64,000 nucleotides of DNA from Nymphaea colorata (lineage: Eukaryota; Streptophyta; Magnoliopsida; Nymphaeales; Nymphaeaceae), in NCBI RefSeq assembly GCF_008831285.2, contig NC_045144.1, forward strand, positions 17,623,716 to 17,687,715, given 5' to 3'. The notes beneath the pieces are model-generated. The model was not told the origin of the DNA. It was given only the letters and a program-made list of their open reading frames with translations, and made no database searches. Positions 22,330 through 33,583 of this stretch are shown here, piece after piece (positions within the stretch are counted from its first letter, which is position 1; each line of letters opens with the position of its first letter). Both the position numbers and the translations under genes were made by a program.

Positions 22330-22480
22330 AGGAAAATCGAACCTTTTGCCCTTCCAGATAAAATCGATTCCCTTTAAGAATCCAAAACAGTATATACTTC
22401 CGCTCGATTGTCCGCAGGGTCGAACGGAGAGAGATATAGAGGGAGAGAGCTAAAGACACGAGAGAGAGAGAGCGGGAATA
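22330..22480 (-). promoter_or_regulatory. Probable 5' UTR exon and promoter-proximal GA/CT region of the RNF4-like gene
   Basis: On the minus strand a CT-rich block (22425-22475) is followed by about 80 non-coding bases ending GGGCAAAAG|GTTCGATT, a plausible splice donor at about 22341. A matching acceptor AACTAG|GTGC lies four bases before the start ATG at 21106. This would be a leader exon and a 1.2 kb intron in the 5' UTR. The assignment is inference from splice signals only. Confidence 0.45.
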
Positions 22481-22489
22481 AAATAATGT

Positions 22490-24900
22490 GATAAGGAAAC
22501 TTAACCCTACACTAAGAATATATTACGGTCATACCTCTTCCTTCCTTCGCAAGAAGTGCGATTTGGTAAGGGTATTCCGTGTCAATCTGTGCAGCTTCCC
22601 CGATAAAATGCCACGTATGATGACTTTTCTTCTTAATTAGAAGTATATCAATCAAAAGGTAATCTTCATTAAGGGGTTTCGGTCTTCAGTTGTCAATAAA
22701 TCGGGTTTGATAAATCTGAAACTGACCCGAACCGTTGAGAAGGTTATCGGCTTGTTTGTCGTTCACATGTAGATGGATTCTGGATCCAATGGGTTCGAAA
22801 GACGAATCTCAAATCTGAACCACAACAGTTAAGATAAACGGGTCTTCCGGGTCGGTTATATATCCAAATCAAAACCGAATCCCCCAACATTATTGTTGTG
22901 GAGTTCGGGTCAATCGGACCATATTTTGGCTTCTAAGATCTAACTCTAGTGGCAGAGTCAGAAATTTTTTTTTTTTTGTGAGAAGTACTCATAATATATA
23001 ACAATGCAAATATTGGAAGATGTTAATGTGAAAATAAATAAAAACCGGATTTGAAATACCAACCGCTTGGGTTTGAATCCGGATTTCAAACCCACTGCCC
23101 AAATTTGCATAGATTGTGAGACAGAGGGGGAAGATCATGACTTGGAACTGGACATTGGCGAACCGGATCCATGGCAGATGTGGTAAATCCAACTGGTTGG
23201 CAACACCTAGATTTTGGTGCAGTTCAGATCCAATTTATGATACTGTCAAACTCCATTCCTGGCCCATTCTGAGTCAGGACTCAGAGACCCATCTGTTTCC
23301 TGATTCGTTGTCTGCTGGTAAAAAACAAGGTAAGTGAGATTAAATATTGAGCCATTTTTACTAATTTGGATCTCAGATCCAAAGACCACTTGGATATGAG
23401 TTTCATTATCCATACAATCCAATACACCATTTAACTCGAAAGATCTAACTAAAAAATTATAAATATATGTATTTTTGTGGTCTAAGTAGACCTACACGAA
23501 GAAAGTCGTGGCTTTGATTTGATTGATACCAAGCAAATATCTTTTCTATTCCATTGTCATGCGCTCACCTTTATTACCAACCTAATTGTGGGTCTTTAAT
23601 CAAGAAATGCCTATGTATGCAATATATAATTTATTTGGGTATGAAAATGAATCCTAGGAAACTTTTTCACAAGTCTCTTTCCCAAGGGGATCCAGGCAAA
23701 GAATTTAATACTACCCGTACTCGCATTTTTTTTCTACGGTTAAATGCGGGAAAACTCTGTCCTTCTTCTCCTTACGTTAACAAGGTCGCTGCCTATAACT
23801 ATGGAGCTCATTTTCTCAGGAATTGCACAAAACTTCCTGCAGAGAACCTTCTACTTTTCCTATTTATTGAGCAGCATAGTCCTCGGCACTTGGAAACTCA
23901 AAACTGGGACCACGAGGACGATGAGAACTGTTTTCTCATGAGAAAACAGTTCTACACATGTTGTAGCCATGTTCTATCTTTAGCATGAAAGGGTTAAGTA
24001 AAAAACTTGCAGGGTTTTCATGGCACGTCTTCAATTTTGGCACCAAGGGTACTTGGAATCTGTTTTCCTAGGAAAACGTTATTAATGGCACCTTCAACTT
24101 CAATAATTGAGAGTGAGGTACAGCTGCAGCCTGGAAATTGAAGACATGTCAGTCAAACACGGACCTGACCAAGAAATCCAACCACAACCGTAAAAAGTAA
24201 CTTCTGCTCGATGGGGCCCGCCCACATGGAATTGCATCCCCTTAATAAAAATGAAAAATTTAAAGAAAATGCAGTCAAATTTGACCGGAAGTTGAAACAT
24301 GTTCAACTTTGTGTCTGTTGCCCTTCAATTGGGTCATGAAGTTAAACCAAAGAAATCGAAATTCAAGTTTGTTTTTGAAATAAGACCAATATTTGAGTGC
24401 ATTTTTTATAAAATTTAGTATATATAAGAACATTTTAGGGGTGTTGCTTATTTGAGGTATGTTCAATAGTTTATTAAAAGTGATGGTTGGAATCCGTAAG
24501 GCCCTGAACACAAGAGTGGATTTAAGAAAATTTTTATAAATGGGTCAAATTATAAGAATCCAAATATTATTTTTCAAATTTTATATATAAGATAATTTTT
24601 TAAAAATTTATCTGTAAATAAAAAAAAAATAAGAAGGGGCAGAAGTTTAATCGGGCGAAAGACAAAACACACGCCCTCTAAATCGGATCGGATCTCTTTC
24701 TCTGCTGTCAAATCTGAATACAGGTCCTTCTCCATAGTTACGAAAGGAGCTTGTTATTAATGTGACCGCAAAGTCAAGCAATTTATTTTCTGCGGACAAG
24801 GAGTCAGCTGCTTCTTTGTAATAGAACCCTTCCAGGGAGTCGACGTGTTCCCTCCATCGTTCACAAGCCTCTCAGAGAGGGACAGAGAAGCCGAAAGGGG
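22490..24900. other. Intergenic region between two divergently transcribed genes
   Basis: No gene is supported. Near 22935-22980 the sequence TAGTGGCAGAGTCAGAAA followed by a T run resembles the end of a common old plant dispersed repeat. The 144-codon open frame at 23554-23988 has no recognisable domain. Two palindromes at 23924-23953 and 24062-24077 are reported separately. The last 150 bases before 24926 should hold the SDHAF2 promoter and leader. Confidence 0.5.
23924..23953. repeat. Perfect 30 bp palindrome
   Basis: The left arm AGAACTGTTTTCTCA is followed at once by its exact reverse complement, with no spacer. A second, 16-base palindrome GTTTTCCTAGGAAAAC lies at about 24062-24077. 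Confidence 0.95.
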
Positions 24901-24925
24901 CAGAAGCTGAAGCCCAGTGTCCGCC

Positions 24926-27181
24926 ATGGCTGCCTTGAGAAGAAGCCTTCTTCGTCTTCACCAGACGCTGAACTTCTCCGTCAGATTGGCCGAGCCTTCT
25001 CTCTCCTCGTCCGGAAGGCTTCCTGTTTCTCTCCGCAGGCGAGTTTCTGGAAAAGCGCTCTCTCTCTCTCTCTCTCTCTTCTTCTATCTATTTCTCATGT
25101 GTATCATCCACGCTTACTTAGGTTTCTTTTCCTTTCTCTTTTTTTGGCTCGTTTTGCAGGGTGGCTTTCTCGGCCGAATCTGGGCATACCGATCATGATG
25201 TCTCCGCCGATGAACAACGACGACGCCTACACAATCGGTTCGATCTCTTTCTATCTCTCTGTCTCCTTCTCTGTCTCTCTCTTTTTCTATCTCTTATGAA
25301 TGACAACTTATTTGACAATTTCATGTTTTCTTACGTGCCAACTTTCCTCTTCTGTTTTAATTGGGAATTGAGTCTCGATTGCTTGGAAAGCCATTGTTTT
25401 TAATTGTATTCACTAATTTAGTTTTTTTTTGTTTTGTTTGGATCGCTAGTTTCTTAGACATTTTTCTTCTGTAACTTGGTTTTATTTCATTCGATATTGA
25501 TTGCTGGGCAGATTGCTATATCGAAGCAAGCAGCGAGGGTTTCTTGAACTCGACTTGGTATTGGGGAAATGGGTAGAGGAGAACATCAAGTCTATGGATG
25601 ATTTACAAATTAAGGCTCTCGTCGATGTCCTTGATCTGGTATAAATCAATTTTTCGCCCGCATCTTCTTCTCCGTTCAGTAAATGGTTGAAGCATCCGGT
25701 CCTGTACTGGGCCGTTAGTGAGAAATACTGCACTTTCTATATTTAGTAGTTGGCCAAGTCGGTCGCCTTCTGCAATGAATTAGTTTTTCATGACTTATTA
25801 GTTATTGATTATTCATCATGTTATTGTAACACCTTTCTGCTTGGGGTAAACGATATGGAAGAAGGAGGAATTTCTATTGCTGCTAGGGTAATTGGTAAAG
25901 GTTAGAAATGATTTGTTATGGGGAAAGCTCATTTATCCACTATTTTCTTCCAAGGATAAGTTGTCACATTTTCAGAAGGTTAGAGAGCAAAATTTACCTT
26001 TCCTGGAACACGATTATGCCCCACGGGTGCATATGATATCTGCCTTCTCGTGGGAGCTCAAAGGAGTACAAACAGTCATATTTTATGAATAGAAATGGTC
26101 ATATTTTATGAACTAATGATTGATGCTGGGAGATGATTAACTGTGTCAATATGGTTCCGTGATAGGAGCTAGGACATCTAGATCTAGAGTGTTTCCTGAA
26201 CTACCTGTCCATAGCCTGTTTAGTGTTTTTTTCGCTGAAGCTTGCTGGGAGTAGGTCCCCGGCCTTTATTAGGGAGCAAAAAGAATATTGAACTAGAGGA
26301 CACCGAAAAGGCTAAGGACCAGTATTGGTTGGATGCTATTGCCACCTTATAGAAACAGAAGAGAGTATGGTTAATTCCTACATCAGCCAATATTAGAAAA
26401 GCGGGAAACTGTGTGTACCGTAGTGAGCACGAGAGTCTAGGTTTTTACGCTAACAACCTGGTGGCCAGAGTGCCCTTCTCCAGCATCATGTTTCTTGTTT
26501 TGTTTGCACATGAAGCTGCCTTCTATTGTATATGTGTGAGTAACGCTGATTGACTAATTTATTAGGCCTTTTAATCTACGGGGAGGACTTAAAAATGCTT
26601 TGAAAAGGTCTACTAGAAAATTTTGGCATCTGTTTTGACAGCCTTGGCTCCAATTATATTGTGGGCTCATGAACTTCTTATTGCTTATTCCATGATACAT
26701 ACTCGGTTTTCTGGATCTCATGGCAGAACCAGTTGTTTGTCCACATATTGCTGCAACCCTTCATGCTTGTTTTGTTCTTCTTCTTCTTCTTCTTCTTCTT
26801 CTTTTCCCTGAATCATTGTACCATCTCTTCCAGACATAAGCCTGTTTATTTTCGGATTCATGATTCTGTTACTTCTTTTAGGAAAATCCGGACTTGTGGA
26901 AATGGCTAACTGACCAGGAGAAGCCGCCAGAGGCCATAAAAGCTAACCCAGTCAGTATTAGATACCATGGGCTATTCCTTCAATCAACATTTGTTCGTTC
27001 CAAATGCATATTCTGATTTTCCTTTTGCGTTGAACAGGTCTTTACTGCTCTTCAAAGCAAGGTTTTGAACAATTTGAATGCTCATTCTTCACCAAATACT
27101 CGTGCAACACCTGGACAGCCATGGGTTAGGGGGTGGGATGACAACCGAGGTCGAGAAGGCCCCCATTATGGTAATCAATGA
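24926..27181 (+). CDS. SDHAF2: Succinate dehydrogenase assembly factor 2, mitochondrial (SDH5 family)
   Basis: Matrix chaperone that helps attach FAD covalently to the SDH1 flavoprotein of complex II. Exons: 24926-25038, 25160-25237, 25512-25638, 26882-26950, 27038-27181, giving 176 residues, as expected for plant members (At5g51040 type). The conserved core is split between exons: LLYRSKQRGFLELDLVLGKW (exon 3), ENPDLWKWLTDQEKPP (exon 4) and the plant tail GQPWVRGWDDNRG (exon 5). The first 40 residues are rich in Arg, Leu and Ser without acids, as in a mitochondrial presequence. The start ATG sits in a good context (CCGCCATGG). Intron 1 appears to use a GC donor: exon 1 ends CGCAG|GCGAGT. This is the only junction I find that keeps the frame into the conserved ADEQRRRLHNRLLYRS; the nearby GT does not. 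Confidence 0.93.
26776..26802. repeat. (TTC)n microsatellite in SDHAF2 intron 3
   Basis: About nine TTC/CTT units lie about 80 bases upstream of the exon 4 acceptor. Confidence 0.9.
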
Positions 27182-27189
27182 AATTGACA

Positions 27190-29773
27190 AGCTGTGTATG
27201 CATTACATATCTTGTGATTGTAATGTATTTCTTCTTAGCTAGGCAAGGAATACGTGGGTAAAGACTTGTATGATTAAGAAATATAGAGAACTTGCACACG
27301 CAATGTTATACAAATAATCGGCCTGCGCAGCTGCATGTCAATGTGAAGTTTCAGAACTTTAACAGTTCCTCTTTTTTATTTGCATTGGGTACTTGCCAAC
27401 GGTGAAGGACGTAATGTCCACCATGAATTGTATGCTTCTAATTTCATGTATAAGGCCTTCAAGTTGAATGAGGTTTATATCTCACATACTGCGGCAGTGT
27501 AGCCCAATTGTACTTCAGCCTATCCGAATAAAAGCTCCACAAGTTGATCAAGCTCAACAAACGCACATGTGATACTACACGCGTTAATGGTAGTTGGTGC
27601 TAGCTTGACTGGATAATATTGAGGCTTCTATTTTGTTGGATGGTGAAGGCTTTCATTGATATGATGGTGAAAGCCCAACTCGATGCAATGATTTACATAA
27701 GTTCAAGATCAATCTTTTTGTAAATGTTATGTACTTCAATTATGACCAGTGGTTGTAGCTTTAGAAGCAGAGAAAAAGACGCGTATACATATTATCGTTC
27801 TCTGTTCTGCACATGAGCTGCCATAGAGAGCTGGAGGATCAGATCCCCGGGATGTGTCGAAACTTCCACTTCAGTGTTCGAAATGGGATCAGAAATGCAA
27901 CTGTCTTTTCTCAGACCTTGTAAACAATTCCGCCGCTACTGGCCTTTTTTTTTTCATCACAGACGTCGGGCCAACTCCCTTGGATGGCAGGACTTGGTCC
28001 ATGAATCTCTCAAATTGCCTCACACACTCACCTCATACACACACACACACAGAGATCCTGTTACGGGAACATCATCAACACGTTAATCTGATCGGGTCGG
28101 GTTTGAGTTTATTCGTTTTGTCGTGTTCATCTACATCGAAGTTTAGCAGAAGCGAGTATAAAAGACAGAGCGAGTTCTAACTTCTATTAGGCAGGATTTG
28201 GGAGGGTGTCCACAGTTGAAGCAGATGAAGATTGGGATCTTATTACGCTCCCTCTGTCTCAGGCTTCGAAGCTAATCGGAACTTGTGGGGCCTAGGGGAG
28301 GAGGGAAGGGGGGGCCGCCTACGCCATGGCCCTACCCAGTCAATGATTTTTATTTTTTTTTTACATTGAAAAAAATAATATTTTTTAATTACGTAATGTA
28401 TTTTTTGTATTAGAATTCAATTTGACCCTACTCAGATCCAGATGTTAGACTGTCGGTCCGTGCCCTTAAAGAAAATTGTGGCTCAGCCCCTGATGGGGCC
28501 TAATTGCTTCTAGAATTTACGTCGAAAGTAAGGGTTAAATTTGAGGATAAAAATTAAGACATCACATTTGTGAAATAAACGGTGAAGAAAAATTTAACAA
28601 AACCAATGGTGGCTAAGATAACGGTTATCAGATAGAAACGAAATCCATAATCTCCCAGTCTACGCGTAGGTGCCACCAAGGACGGCGCCCCACACGTCAC
28701 TATTTCAGTTGACCTCATCTAATATGAATATTTCAAAATACCTCACACGACTTCTGGTAACGTAGAAAACCTACTAAATGTTGCCTAATTTGCCAAGAAC
28801 TACTAACATCCTTGAAATCCCCAAAACTTCACAATAATATGAGTCACTCATGTACCAGATAATAAATGCATAGATTCGTCTCTCTTTTTTATTCATCAAG
28901 TTCAAACTATTTGTGTTCGTAAAACTCGAACATAAAACTCCTTGGCAGGGTGTGTACGTAACCAGCTTCAAGGCATAGATTGAGTTGCATGCACTTATGC
29001 TCACATAACAAATATGCATCGGAGGTAGTGACATTTTAGATTTTTTTTTTAAAGCTATGTATATTTTAGACTTTTTAATATTTTCATAATTCTCATTTTA
29101 TTCTTTCAAATTTCTTATTTTTTTCACTTAGATTGGCGCATTTTAATCATTAGTACATATAAAAAATGAAGTGGGCATGCTTCATTCTTCAAAAGTTTAA
29201 GTTTTCTTAATATATGTAGTTACATTGACCAGCAGTTCCTTGTCAATTTCTCAAAATAAACAGAACACAGAAACTAATCTGTTTTTTTTTTTTCTTTTCC
29301 GGATGAATGTTGTCGTAGTATTATGCCAACAAAATAATTTAGCGTATATAAGGTAAAGGGCGCCGCTGAGTAGCAGGCGAGGCCGCTAGCCGACTTATTA
29401 CCAAGCTCAGATGATTGAATTCCGATTCAGTAGGATCGGAACCGTTTGCATCTCCATCCCAAACTCCAATCAAGAGTTCGTATAAAAGAAACTTAATTAA
29501 GAAAAAGAAATGATCGTGCCTTCAAATGTAGCACAAATTAGAACATTTTTTCTGCAAAAAAACGAAGATTAAAACTGAAAAACTGTAAGTTAAAAAATAA
29601 TAATAACCGCTTGTCACCAAAAACTTGAGCTTAGAAGATCTTTTAAAATTGTGCCTTGAAATGTAAAGCCCTTATTAATCGCTACTTTGTTCTTATCTAA
29701 CCAGTTCTGCAAATCTTCCACCTACCACCAATAGTTCTTGTGATCGTAAAGACGAAGAAGAAGAATAGGAAGG
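27190..29773. other. Intergenic region between SDHAF2 and the RING-H2 gene
   Basis: No gene is supported. A CA run lies at 28036-28050. Around 28280-28500 a GC-rich block (GGGGGGGCCGCCTACGCCATGGCCC) followed by T and A runs and CTCAGCCCCTGATGGGGCC looks like a decayed dispersed repeat, but its ends and class could not be fixed. From 29030 to 29690 the sequence is AT-rich. Confidence 0.5.
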
Positions 29774-30397
29774 ATGGGAGAGCCAATGGTGCTGCTGGAG
29801 CTGCAGGTGAGGCTGCTGGTGGAGGAAGCGGCGGCCGGCCTGGAAAACGAGCGGCGAATTGAGTCCCATTACTTCCTCATGGACCGCAGTTTCTTCGACA
29901 GCACAGACGATATCTGGGGCCACATTTGCCGCCCGCTCTGCGCTAACAGGACCGGCAACACCGCCGTCGCCTGCCTGGAGAGCGCCGCCTCGAGTCTGTG
30001 CAGCTCTATCCAAAGCCACGCCCTGGAGTTGCTGGCCAGCCCGGACGTCGGTGCCGACGTCGACGTTATCCAGGCGACGTGGGGAATAGAAATCAAGGCG
30101 CAGCGCCTTGCAGGCGAGGCAGCGGGGCCTGGGCCAAGTACTCCGGCATCGACGTCGTCGACGACGGCCCCAGACGGTGATTGGGATGGCGAGAAGGTGT
30201 GCGCAGTCTGCATGGAGAAGATAAGCGCAGGCGAGCCGACGGCCATCTTGCCTTGCTCGCACCAGTACCATGAAGGCTGCATCCTTGGATGGCTTGAGCA
30301 GTCCAGGACTTGCCCACTCTGTAGGTCCATGATTCCGGCTTCCGGCTGGTTCGCCTCTACCTTCAATGTTTGCTCCAGCGACGCCGTCTCCGTGTAG
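29774..30397 (+). CDS. Intronless RING-H2 finger E3 ubiquitin ligase
   Basis: Single-exon frame of 207 residues with a RING-H2 domain near the C-terminus: CAVC, then CSHQYHEGC, then CPLC (about residues 143-184), in the C3H2C3 arrangement. RING-H2 proteins recruit an E2 and ubiquitinate substrates. The substrate here is unknown. The N-terminal part (about residues 1-110) has conserved-looking Cys and charged residues (PLCANRTGN) but no domain I recognise. There is no signal peptide or membrane helix, so it is probably cytosolic or nuclear. Codons are strongly GC-rich, unlike the other genes here, as in many intronless plant RING genes. Intactness is supported by the decayed copy downstream, which preserves parts of both halves. 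An in-frame ATG at codon 5 is an alternative start. Confidence 0.85.
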   Translation: MGEPMVLLELQVRLLVEEAAAGLENERRIESHYFLMDRSFFDSTDDIWGHICRPLCANRTGNTAVACLESAASSLCSSIQSHALELLASPDVGADVDVIQATWGIEIKAQRLAGEAAGPGPSTPASTSSTTAPDGDWDGEKVCAVCMEKISAGEPTAILPCSHQYHEGCILGWLEQSRTCPLCRSMIPASGWFASTFNVCSSDAVSV

Positions 30398-30429
30398 TCA
30401 TCACGTCTTGGCCTCAGCTTCATGTATAA

Positions 30430-31919
30430 CTCTTTCCTGGTTCATAGCAAAGAAACCAGTAACGGTCGCCGGAGCACCGTCATCCTTTCTTCCAACTGCA
30501 TAAAACTCCGGCAGGAAAACTTTGTTCAGATTAAATTGAGACCAAGCAATGTATTCATTTGTTAACCTGTTGGCCTACATTTTCTATTTGCAGACATTGA
30601 TCTGCTCATTTGTTAATTCATTGATGTAACCATTCAGTACATGGGTGTAATTTGACTGGATGAGTTCTTCCATTCACATTATAAAACTAAATTTTAATGC
30701 AATTTAGAGTGACAATTTAACTATACCAAAGCAAATTCTGTACCCAAAACCTATAAAATTTGGTCTTCTTTCAGTTTGTTTTTATGTATAAATCTGACAT
30801 TTTAAGACTCACACAATCGAAAGGTTGAAGATATCGAAATTGTGTAGATGAAAGGATATTGATATAACCTACACATACAAAAGAAAAGCAATTCGAGATT
30901 AGTTTTCCTTTTATTAATTTCCGTAAGGAAAGTTTCGATTGGTTGATTACATGACTTGCCAGACTTTGGTGACAAATGTAATTTTCTATGCCTAATAAAA
31001 ATTCTTTAAGGGGGGTGTTTGACTGCCATGAATTTTATTCTATAAATAAAATTTCAGAAACAAAATTCCACCTCAGATTGGGATTGGAATGAGAATTCTC
31101 GTCCTAGTTGTCCTTTGTATGGAATTTTGGTTCTAGAATTGAAAATGGCATGTTTTATAAAGCATGAAATAAAATTCTAGGATTTATAAACTACAACGTT
31201 CATAACTTGTGGCCTAGAGATAAATAAAAAAGAAAAAAATCTCCATTTCTGGAATCATAATTCCACCTCATGGGATGGAATCACAATTTCAGAATTTTGA
31301 TTCAAAAATGAATTTATAATTCTCGAATCAAAATTCTTTGTTTGATAATGCAATTATTATTCCAGCAAAAATGAGCATTTAACTCTTGAATTCTACAATT
31401 TTCGCCTCATCAAATGCCCCTAAGATATAAATGTAATTTCCTATTAGGGTTTTCTAATACTTGTTACAGAAGAGAGAAAAAAAAACTCTTGTGGCCTTAA
31501 ACGTACTGCTACTGTAGCCAAATAGCCCAAGGGATCTCCCTGTGTTATTGTTCTGTGCTTCCTTTTGTTGTGCTTTGTGATCAACCAGCTTGATCCCAAG
31601 TCTGAACTCAAAAAGGCCAACGAATTGCCTACAAAGCAGTTGCATTAGCATTCGAATTATCACGCGAAGAAAGAGCCGATCAGGCCGCTTAGTGCTTTTT
31701 CGTATGATATTGTACCATTGTTAAACTAATGAGTAATCAAAATCATTAATTTTCTTGATATTATTTCACATTGCTAAGATAAATCACCGGGTGACCCTGA
31801 TCTGCATTTCATATATATCCCATCGAGTTGTGTTCATCTAGAGATGGAGATCAGGATTTTTGACTAAATCCAATGGGAAGTATGTAGATAAATATAAGGA
31901 CCACAAATACTCCAGGTGA
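30430..31919. other. Spacer between the RING-H2 gene and its pseudogene
   Basis: The spacer contains the 3' UTR of the RING-H2 gene, a Tourist-like MITE at 31010-31420 and otherwise AT-rich non-coding DNA. Confidence 0.6.
31010..31420. mobile_element. Tourist-like (PIF/Harbinger) MITE, 411 bp
   Basis: Three-base direct repeats TAA (31007-31009 and 31421-31423) flank the element. Its ends are imperfect inverted repeats: GGGGGGTGTTTGACTGCCATG on the left, GGGGCATTTGATGAGGCG on the right when reversed. A TAA/TTA target duplication and G-rich ends of the GGG-GTTTG type are hallmarks of PIF/Harbinger MITEs. The interior repeats AATTC/GAATTT words and is non-coding. Confidence 0.8.
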
Positions 31920-32492
31920 CCCAGAAGAAGAAGAATGGAAGAGCCAAAGGTTGCTGGTGGTGGTGAAGTTGTGGCTGGTGAACGAGGCAGACGGCAGGCG
32001 AACAGAGACCCACTACTTTGTCATTGATACCCACTGATTGGCGCCGCCTCTGCGCTAACAGGACCAGCGTGGCCGTCGCCGACCATGAGACAGCCGTGCC
32101 GAGTATGTGCAGATCGATCAAGAGCTGCACCCTCGAGCTTCTGGTCGGCCCGGGCGTCGACTCCAACGTCTACCTATGGGCTATGAAGATAGTAACAAAA
32201 TGTCTTCGAGGGGCGCCTTAGTAAAGCTCCGTCGGCGCCGGAGGGAGTTTCCCAGATGGCAGATGGCGATGAAGGTGGCGAGAAGGTCTGCATCATTTGC
32301 CGGGAGAACGTAAGCACAGAAGTGTGGGATAGGCCAACTTGCCTTGCTGCCGCGAGTACCACCACGGCTGCTGCATCCTTCAATGGTTTGGCCTATCCCA
32401 CACGACCTGCTCACATGTGGCTCCGCCATTGACTCGTGATCCCGGTGACTGCAACCTCTCTCCATAGCAAAGAAACCACTAACAGCCATGGC
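31920..32492 (+). pseudogene. Decayed tandem copy of the RING-H2 gene
   Basis: The copy lies 2.0-2.1 kb downstream of the intact gene in the same orientation. Similarity starts at AGAAGAAGAATGG and GAGCCAA just before the former start codon (about 31934). It includes CTCTGCGCTAACAGGACC and the stretch that in one frame reads RRLCANRTS and LELLVGP, then the RING region (GGCGAGAAGGTCTGC, VCIIC) and the 3' flank CATAGCAAAGAAACCA. The first half is shortened relative to the parent. The RING is split between frames: C-x2-C is in one, YHHGC in another, and the final CPLC has become CSHV. It cannot give a working RING protein. Its GC-rich composition shows its origin. Confidence 0.85.
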
Positions 32493-32499
32493 CAACTCA

Positions 32500-33500
32500 A
32501 ACTCCACTCATTTACTTAACGGGCTGAGCTCAAGTCGAGATTAGCCGATGGCTTGATTGTTGAACATCTCTATCATGTATAAAAACTTAGGCGTCTTCTT
32601 TATTTTATTTAAGGTCTAAGTTATGTTTGTCATTTTTCTTAAAAATTCTCTTTTTTTTTTGTCTTCTTCTTTTATTTCGTTAATTAAAAAGGTTCGTCCG
32701 CTAAGAACGGGTAATTAAGCTGTTCTATAGGCCGCTTCGCCAATAGGCAGTCGCAATTTTTGTCACCATAGGCGACAATGTAAGGCACTACGTAAGTCCA
32801 TCGTCATATATATCTCCTAACTTTAGGAAGGTGTTTGAATAAAAAAATTTGTATTCTTGATCAGTGCACATGTTTTAAAAACAATGTTCTTCATTCCATA
32901 TGATGTCGTGAATATTATATTGATCTAAAGTTTGAATTTACAAACATTTGTATCTAAACTATATGTCTTTAAACAAAAATACAATGTTTCTCTCAAACAT
33001 GTGCTGTATGAACGTGTTTGAAGAACACAATCTTGTTATCGAACACCTCGTAGAGACTGGAGTAAGGAGAGAAAGTCCTAGCTGCCACTTCATAATGGTC
33101 TCTGTCAATTGTTTTTGTAGCCGTTCCAGTTATATAATTGCATTTCTTGCAAACTTACAATTTTAAACTATTTTTTATGTAATACACAGAAAGACAAAAA
33201 TTTGTAAATCCTTTGGAGAAGAACCTACCTTGAAGTAAACTGGGGAAGAACGGTTCAGATTCACATTAGGATCGAAACCAAATTCAATTTTTCAGATTAA
33301 GTGAGACCCAGCTAATTAGATCCAATTATGACAAAATTGCTCCAAACTTTTGTTGCTTACCTTCCAACATTCTAACATTATTATCAAAGCCACCGGGCAT
33401 ACAATAAAAGTGTTGTGAGATGATCGAAGATTTGACCTCCACAGTCCATGCATTAACAATATGGTCGGGATTTGTCATTGAGTACAAAATGTGGGGATTG
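32500..33500. other. Intergenic region upstream of the At4g14100-like gene
   Basis: AT-rich sequence without a supported gene. The last 100 bases probably include the promoter and leader of the gene starting at 33584; repeated CTCTCCCTTACC/CTCTCCCTTGCT words occur just upstream of its ATG. Confidence 0.5.
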
Positions 33501-33583
33501 TTTTATAAAAAATGCCCACCATAATTGCCCAACCCTACGCCATTTCTCTCCCTTACCTTACGCCATTTCTCTCCCTTGCTCTA

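Noticed and set aside
23554-23988. 144-codon frame between the RNF4-like gene and SDHAF2
   Set aside because: No domain, no splice context and ordinary composition; its end crosses the 30 bp palindrome.
29693-30271. 192- and 184-codon frames opposite the RING-H2 gene
   Set aside because: They are long only because GC-rich coding DNA lacks stops on the opposite strand. They show no domain and overlap the real gene fully.
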